DNA of 5,801 nucleotides, taken from Campylobacter concisus (GTDB lineage: Bacteria; Campylobacterota; Campylobacteria; Campylobacterales; Campylobacteraceae). Shown piece by piece: positions 4,907 to 5,801 of the stretch. Location: assembly GCA_018375265.1 (NCBI GenBank), contig JAHADO010000092.1:1-5801 (forward strand), given 5' to 3'. The notes beneath the pieces are model-generated. The model was not told the DNA's origin and did not search any database. It was given only the letters and a program-made list of their open reading frames with translations. Each line of letters begins with the position of its first letter. Position 1 is the stretch's first letter. Both the position numbers and the translations under genes were made by a program.

Positions 4907-5801
4907 TGAAGGTTTTAATAAACAAAAACATGCTTGAGAGCATAGTAACAAACACTAATCCATATCTCGAAAAAAGAGATCTTAGTGCTATAACTTCTCA
5001 CATCTATATCTCTGCAAAAGATGGAGTTTTAAACATAAAAGCAACTGATCACGAGATAGGACTAGCATATAAACTAAGCAACGCAAAGATCGTTGATGAG
5101 GGCTATGCGACTGCAAATGGTAAAAAGCTACTTGACATCATAAAAAGCCTAAAAGATGAAGAGGTAACGCTTGAAACTGTTAATAACTATCTTTACATCA
5201 AACAAAAAAACTCAAAATACAAACTTCCAATGTATAAATTTGAAGACTTCCCAGAGTTTCCAACGATAGAAGGCAAGGCTAAATTTGACATAGATGCCAT
5301 AATGCTAGGCAGAAGCTTAAAGAAAATTTTGCCATGCATCGATAGCAACAACCCAAAATTTGAGCTAAACGGCGCTTTACTAGACATAAAACAAAACTAT
5401 ATAAATATAGTAGGCACCGATACAAAAAGGCTAGCTGTATTTAAATTTGCAAATGAAGCGAGCAATGAGTTTTCACTGATCATCCCTAAAAAGGCGATAA
5501 ATGAAATTCAAAAGCTATTTTTCGACAAGATAGAAATTTACTATGATGAAAACGTACTTATCGCTCAAAGCCAAAATTTTGAGTTTTTCACAAAGCTGAT
5601 AAATGGCAAATTCCCTGACTATGAGCGCGTTATACCAAAAGATATTGCTATAAGATTTGAACTAAGCAGAGATAAGATGGTTGAGGGTATCAAGACTATT
5701 TCTATGCTAAGCGATCAGATGAAGATAACTTTTTCAAAAGAGAGCATCACATTTGAGAGCATCATAGAGGACAACTCAGAAGCCAAAACGATGATAGAGT
5801 T
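4906..5801 (+). CDS. dnaN: DNA polymerase III subunit beta (sliding clamp), 3' end missing
   Basis: The ring-shaped clamp that tethers the replicative polymerase and other partners to DNA. The frame is open from ATG at 4906 to the right edge, giving 298 complete codons plus two bases. Campylobacter DnaN is about 355 residues, so I infer that the final 55-60 residues, including the rest of the third clamp domain, lie outside. The N-terminal domain (about 1-120) ends in KLPMYKFEDFPEFP (106-119). Domain two contains the conserved GTDTKRLAVF (170-179) and LINGKFPDYERVIP (231-244), matching E. coli ATDGHRLA and the GRFPDYRRVLP segment, which line the partner-binding pocket. It follows dnaA in the same direction and is probably co-transcribed with it. 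No internal stop or frameshift is seen. The truncation is an edge effect. Confidence 0.96.
   Translation, partial: MKVLINKNMLESIVTNTNPYLEKRDLSAITSHIYISAKDGVLNIKATDHEIGLAYKLSNAKIVDEGYATANGKKLLDIIKSLKDEEVTLETVNNYLYIKQKNSKYKLPMYKFEDFPEFPTIEGKAKFDIDAIMLGRSLKKILPCIDSNNPKFELNGALLDIKQNYINIVGTDTKRLAVFKFANEASNEFSLIIPKKAINEIQKLFFDKIEIYYDENVLIAQSQNFEFFTKLINGKFPDYERVIPKDIAIRFELSRDKMVEGIKTISMLSDQMKITFSKESITFESIIEDNSEAKTMIE

Noticed and set aside
4377..5387. Minus-strand open frames opposite dnaA (4377-4574) and dnaN (5193-5387)
   Set aside because: Antisense to highly conserved genes; the hydrophobic Ser/Leu-rich translations are typical of the complementary strand of Lys/Glu-rich coding sequence.
5584..5592. 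TTTTTCACA inside dnaN as a further origin box (also TTTTCACT at 5470-5477 and TTTTTCACA in the MOSC gene near 2783)
   Set aside because: These are isolated copies inside coding sequence, made by ordinary Phe/Thr/Lys codons, without clustering or AT-rich flanks. They may bind DnaA but give no evidence of an origin role.

Overview
The window looks like the chromosomal replication-origin neighbourhood of a Campylobacter-type bacterium (Campylobacterota, formerly Epsilonproteobacteria). The indications are the ruvC / dnaA / dnaN arrangement, AT-rich DNA with many 'AAATTT' blocks, strong AAAGGAG-type ribosome binding sites, a DnaA of 436 residues closely resembling Campylobacter DnaA, and DnaA boxes built on the TTCAC core used in this group. 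My best guess from protein style is the C. concisus / C. curvus side of the genus; this is recognition from memory, not a search result.

Layout. Everything left of about 3320 is on the minus strand and everything right of it is on the plus strand, so all genes are transcribed away from the origin, in the direction of fork movement. Right arm: dnaA (TTG start), a 153-bp gap that holds five DnaA-box cores and also a 48-codon reading frame, then dnaN, which runs off the right edge after 298 codons. Left arm: ruvC, a YiiM-like MOSC-domain gene 16 bp downstream of it (probably one operon), then a dCache chemoreceptor gene (mcp, GTG start) with its own leader and a likely terminator. A ribosome binding site at the very left edge shows that another minus-strand gene begins just outside the window.

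Origin. DnaA-box cores occur in two clusters flanking dnaA. Three identical TTTTTCACG boxes lie in the ruvC-dnaA gap, two of them forming a 23-bp near-perfect palindrome. Five more varied boxes lie in the dnaA-dnaN gap. Each cluster is followed by AT-rich DNA. This resembles the bipartite origin known from Helicobacter pylori, in which box clusters flank dnaA. Which half unwinds cannot be told from sequence alone.

How the genes work together. DnaA binds the boxes and opens the origin; DnaN is the sliding clamp for the replisome; RuvC resolves Holliday junctions formed during recombinational repair of forks. The YiiM-like protein belongs to a family that detoxifies N-hydroxylated bases, so it may protect nucleotide or DNA quality. 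The chemoreceptor is functionally unrelated. The points most worth a second look are the short reading frame that exactly spans the dnaA-dnaN part of the origin, the two distinct box types, and an inverted repeat that could hide the mcp ribosome binding site. I see no mobile element, CRISPR array, tRNA or rRNA.
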